Below, one piece after another: positions 62,725 to 64,000 of a stretch of DNA of 64,000 nucleotides (the first letter of the stretch is position 1; each line of letters begins with the position of its first letter). The translations under genes were made by a program, and so were the position numbers. The stretch is from positions 62,001 through 126,000 of the forward strand of contig CAWHCN010000021.1 in NCBI GenBank assembly GCA_963827935.1. Reading direction: 5' to 3'. This stretch comes from DATFNV01 sp963827935. Lineage in GTDB: Bacteria > Planctomycetota > Planctomycetia > Gemmatales > Gemmataceae. The notes below the pieces were generated by a model that worked only from the letters and a program-made list of their open reading frames with translations, was not told the origin of the DNA and ran no database searches.

Positions 62725-64000
62725 GGCCTTGAATAAGCATATCCGCCTGGACCGGCGGCTGGGAGTTCTTGAAAAACTCGAAATCCTTCGGCGTTTTCCG
62801 GGGTATCAAGAGGTGAACACGTTCTCTCACCCCAGGCCCGACGAGGGATTTCGAGTGAATCTCATCCTACGACGGTGGCTGAACAACTGCCAGCGCCGCA
62901 TCCGACGCCGACTCGACAAGGACGACCTCCGCGGCTGCTCCCGACCCCTGCTCACCGCCACCAACATCCACTACGAGGTCGCCACTCGAACCCGCGCCAT
63001 CACCCACGGCGGCATTGGCGCCATCCATACCCTGGCCCGCCACCTCGGTCTCATTGACGCCATCGACCAACGACTTCACCTCCTCAAGAAGCACCTCCCC
63101 TACCACGATTCCGACCACGTCCTCAACATCGCCTACAACCCCCTCTGTGACGGCACCTGTTTCCAGGACATGGAACTCCGCCGTAACGACGAGAACTTCC
63201 TCGACGCCCTCGGCGCCCGCCGCACCCCTGACCCGACGACCGCCGGGGACTTCTGCCGCCGCTTCAAGCCCGCCCACATCTACACCCTGCTCGACATCAT
63301 CAACGACACCCGCATCAAGGCCTGGGCCGGCCAGCCGCGGGCCTTCTTCGACCGCGCCCTGATCGACATGGACGGCACCCTGGTGGCCACGACCGGGGCG
63401 TGCAAGAAGGGCATGGACATCGCCTACAACGGCACCTGGGGCTACCACCCACTGATCCTGACCCTGGCCAACACCGGGGAGGTCCTGGGCCTGGTCAACC
63501 GCCCCGGCAGCCGACCCTCGCACGAGGGCGCCGCCGCCGAGGTGGACCGGGCGATGGCCGTCTGCTTCCGAGGCGGCTTCCGCAAGGTGCTGCTGCGCGG
63601 CGACACCGACTTCTCCCAGACCCAGCACCTCGACCGCTGGGACGACGACCCCCGCGTCCGTTTTATCTTCGGCTACGACGCGGCGACCAATCTTGAGGAT
63701 ATCGCTCGGGCGCTGCCGGCCCGGACCTGGCGGCCGCTGGAACGGCCGGCCCGCTACGAGGTCAAGACGCAGCCGCGGCGGCGGCGGGACAAGGTCAAGG
63801 AGGCCATCGTGGTCAGGCGCGGGTTCGAGAACCTGCGGCTGCGTTCGGAAGAGGTGGCCGAGTTCAACTACCGGCCGACGGCTTGCCGGAAGACGTACCG
63901 CATGGTCGTGGTCCGCAAGAACATCACACGGGAGAAGGGCGAGGTGCGGCTGTTCGATGAGGTCCGTTATTTCTTCTACATCACCAACGACTGGGTGAGT
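62725..64000 (+). mobile_element. IS1380-family element, cut by the window end
   Basis: The left end is near 62725 (ccttgaataagc region, just after the palindrome); the exact base is uncertain because the right end is outside the window. It carries the transposase gene starting at 62855. Confidence 0.65.
62855..64000 (+). CDS. IS1380-family transposase, 3'-truncated by the window
   Basis: Open frame 2 from GTG 62855 (GAGGG seven bases upstream) to the last base, 382 codons visible. N-terminal RRIRRRLDKDDLRGCSRPLL, then the RNase H-like fold with RALIDMDGTLVATTGACKKG (first D), a second acidic position in KVLLRGDTDFSQTQHLDRWD, and the typical GYHPLILTLANTGEVLGLVN and RPGSRPSHEGAAAEVDRA. The third acidic residue probably lies beyond EVRYFFYITNDW at or past the end. 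No frame breaks are seen in this part. Confidence 0.88.
   Translation, partial: MNLILRRWLNNCQRRIRRRLDKDDLRGCSRPLLTATNIHYEVATRTRAITHGGIGAIHTLARHLGLIDAIDQRLHLLKKHLPYHDSDHVLNIAYNPLCDGTCFQDMELRRNDENFLDALGARRTPDPTTAGDFCRRFKPAHIYTLLDIINDTRIKAWAGQPRAFFDRALIDMDGTLVATTGACKKGMDIAYNGTWGYHPLILTLANTGEVLGLVNRPGSRPSHEGAAAEVDRAMAVCFRGGFRKVLLRGDTDFSQTQHLDRWDDDPRVRFIFGYDAATNLEDIARALPARTWRPLERPARYEVKTQPRRRRDKVKEAIVVRRGFENLRLRSEEVAEFNYRPTACRKTYRMVVVRKNITREKGEVRLFDEVRYFFYITNDWVS

Overview
The window is about 65% GC and looks like a planctomycete chromosome, most likely Gemmatales/Gemmataceae. The reasons are six secreted PQQ-like beta-propeller proteins, DUF4058 proteins, a squalene-hopene cyclase-type protein, a glucose/sorbosone dehydrogenase-like protein fused to a CxxCH region, and many long intergenic palindromes. 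This placement is an inference from gene content; there is no rRNA or tRNA in the window to test it.

Layout. 1-10.9 kb: end of a UbiA prenyltransferase, a broken multi-pass membrane protein, a propeller/TPR protein, a 7Fe ferredoxin, ferrochelatase, a von Willebrand A protein, a probable structured small RNA with its own terminator, a thioredoxin/TPR protein and an MFS transporter. 11.2-31.9 kb: five PQQ-like propellers interleaved with a possible carboxylic-acid activation and reduction route (PaaK-like ligase, LuxE-like ligase, aldehyde dehydrogenase, iron alcohol dehydrogenase), then radical SAM, GcvH-like and 2[4Fe-4S] proteins, a toxin-antitoxin pair and a squalene-hopene cyclase family protein. 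31.9-40.4 kb (mostly minus strand): a GT87-type membrane protein, RluD-like synthase, TPR proteins and a CpaC/RcpA-type secretin, perhaps part of a Tad pilus locus.

40.5-58.9 kb is an accessory island: two IS110-family copies joined head to tail, small genes (retropepsin-like, HNH nuclease, DUF433/DUF5615 module), a DAC-like sensor gene split by an IS701-type element, a MITE, a decayed IS3 element, glyA, and a putative defence operon (DUF4058-like, AAA ATPase, DUF4276). 59-64 kb: a sixth propeller, the dehydrogenase/cytochrome fusion, a perfect 46-bp palindrome, and an IS1380 transposase that runs off the window.

Two general features colour everything. First, many conserved genes, including glyA, are broken by single-base insertions or deletions; most are probably sequence errors, and I give the reconstructed spans. 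Second, intergenic space is crowded with palindromes of several families. One supplies the signal-peptide core of a propeller gene and another lies in frame inside an iron-sulfur protein gene.
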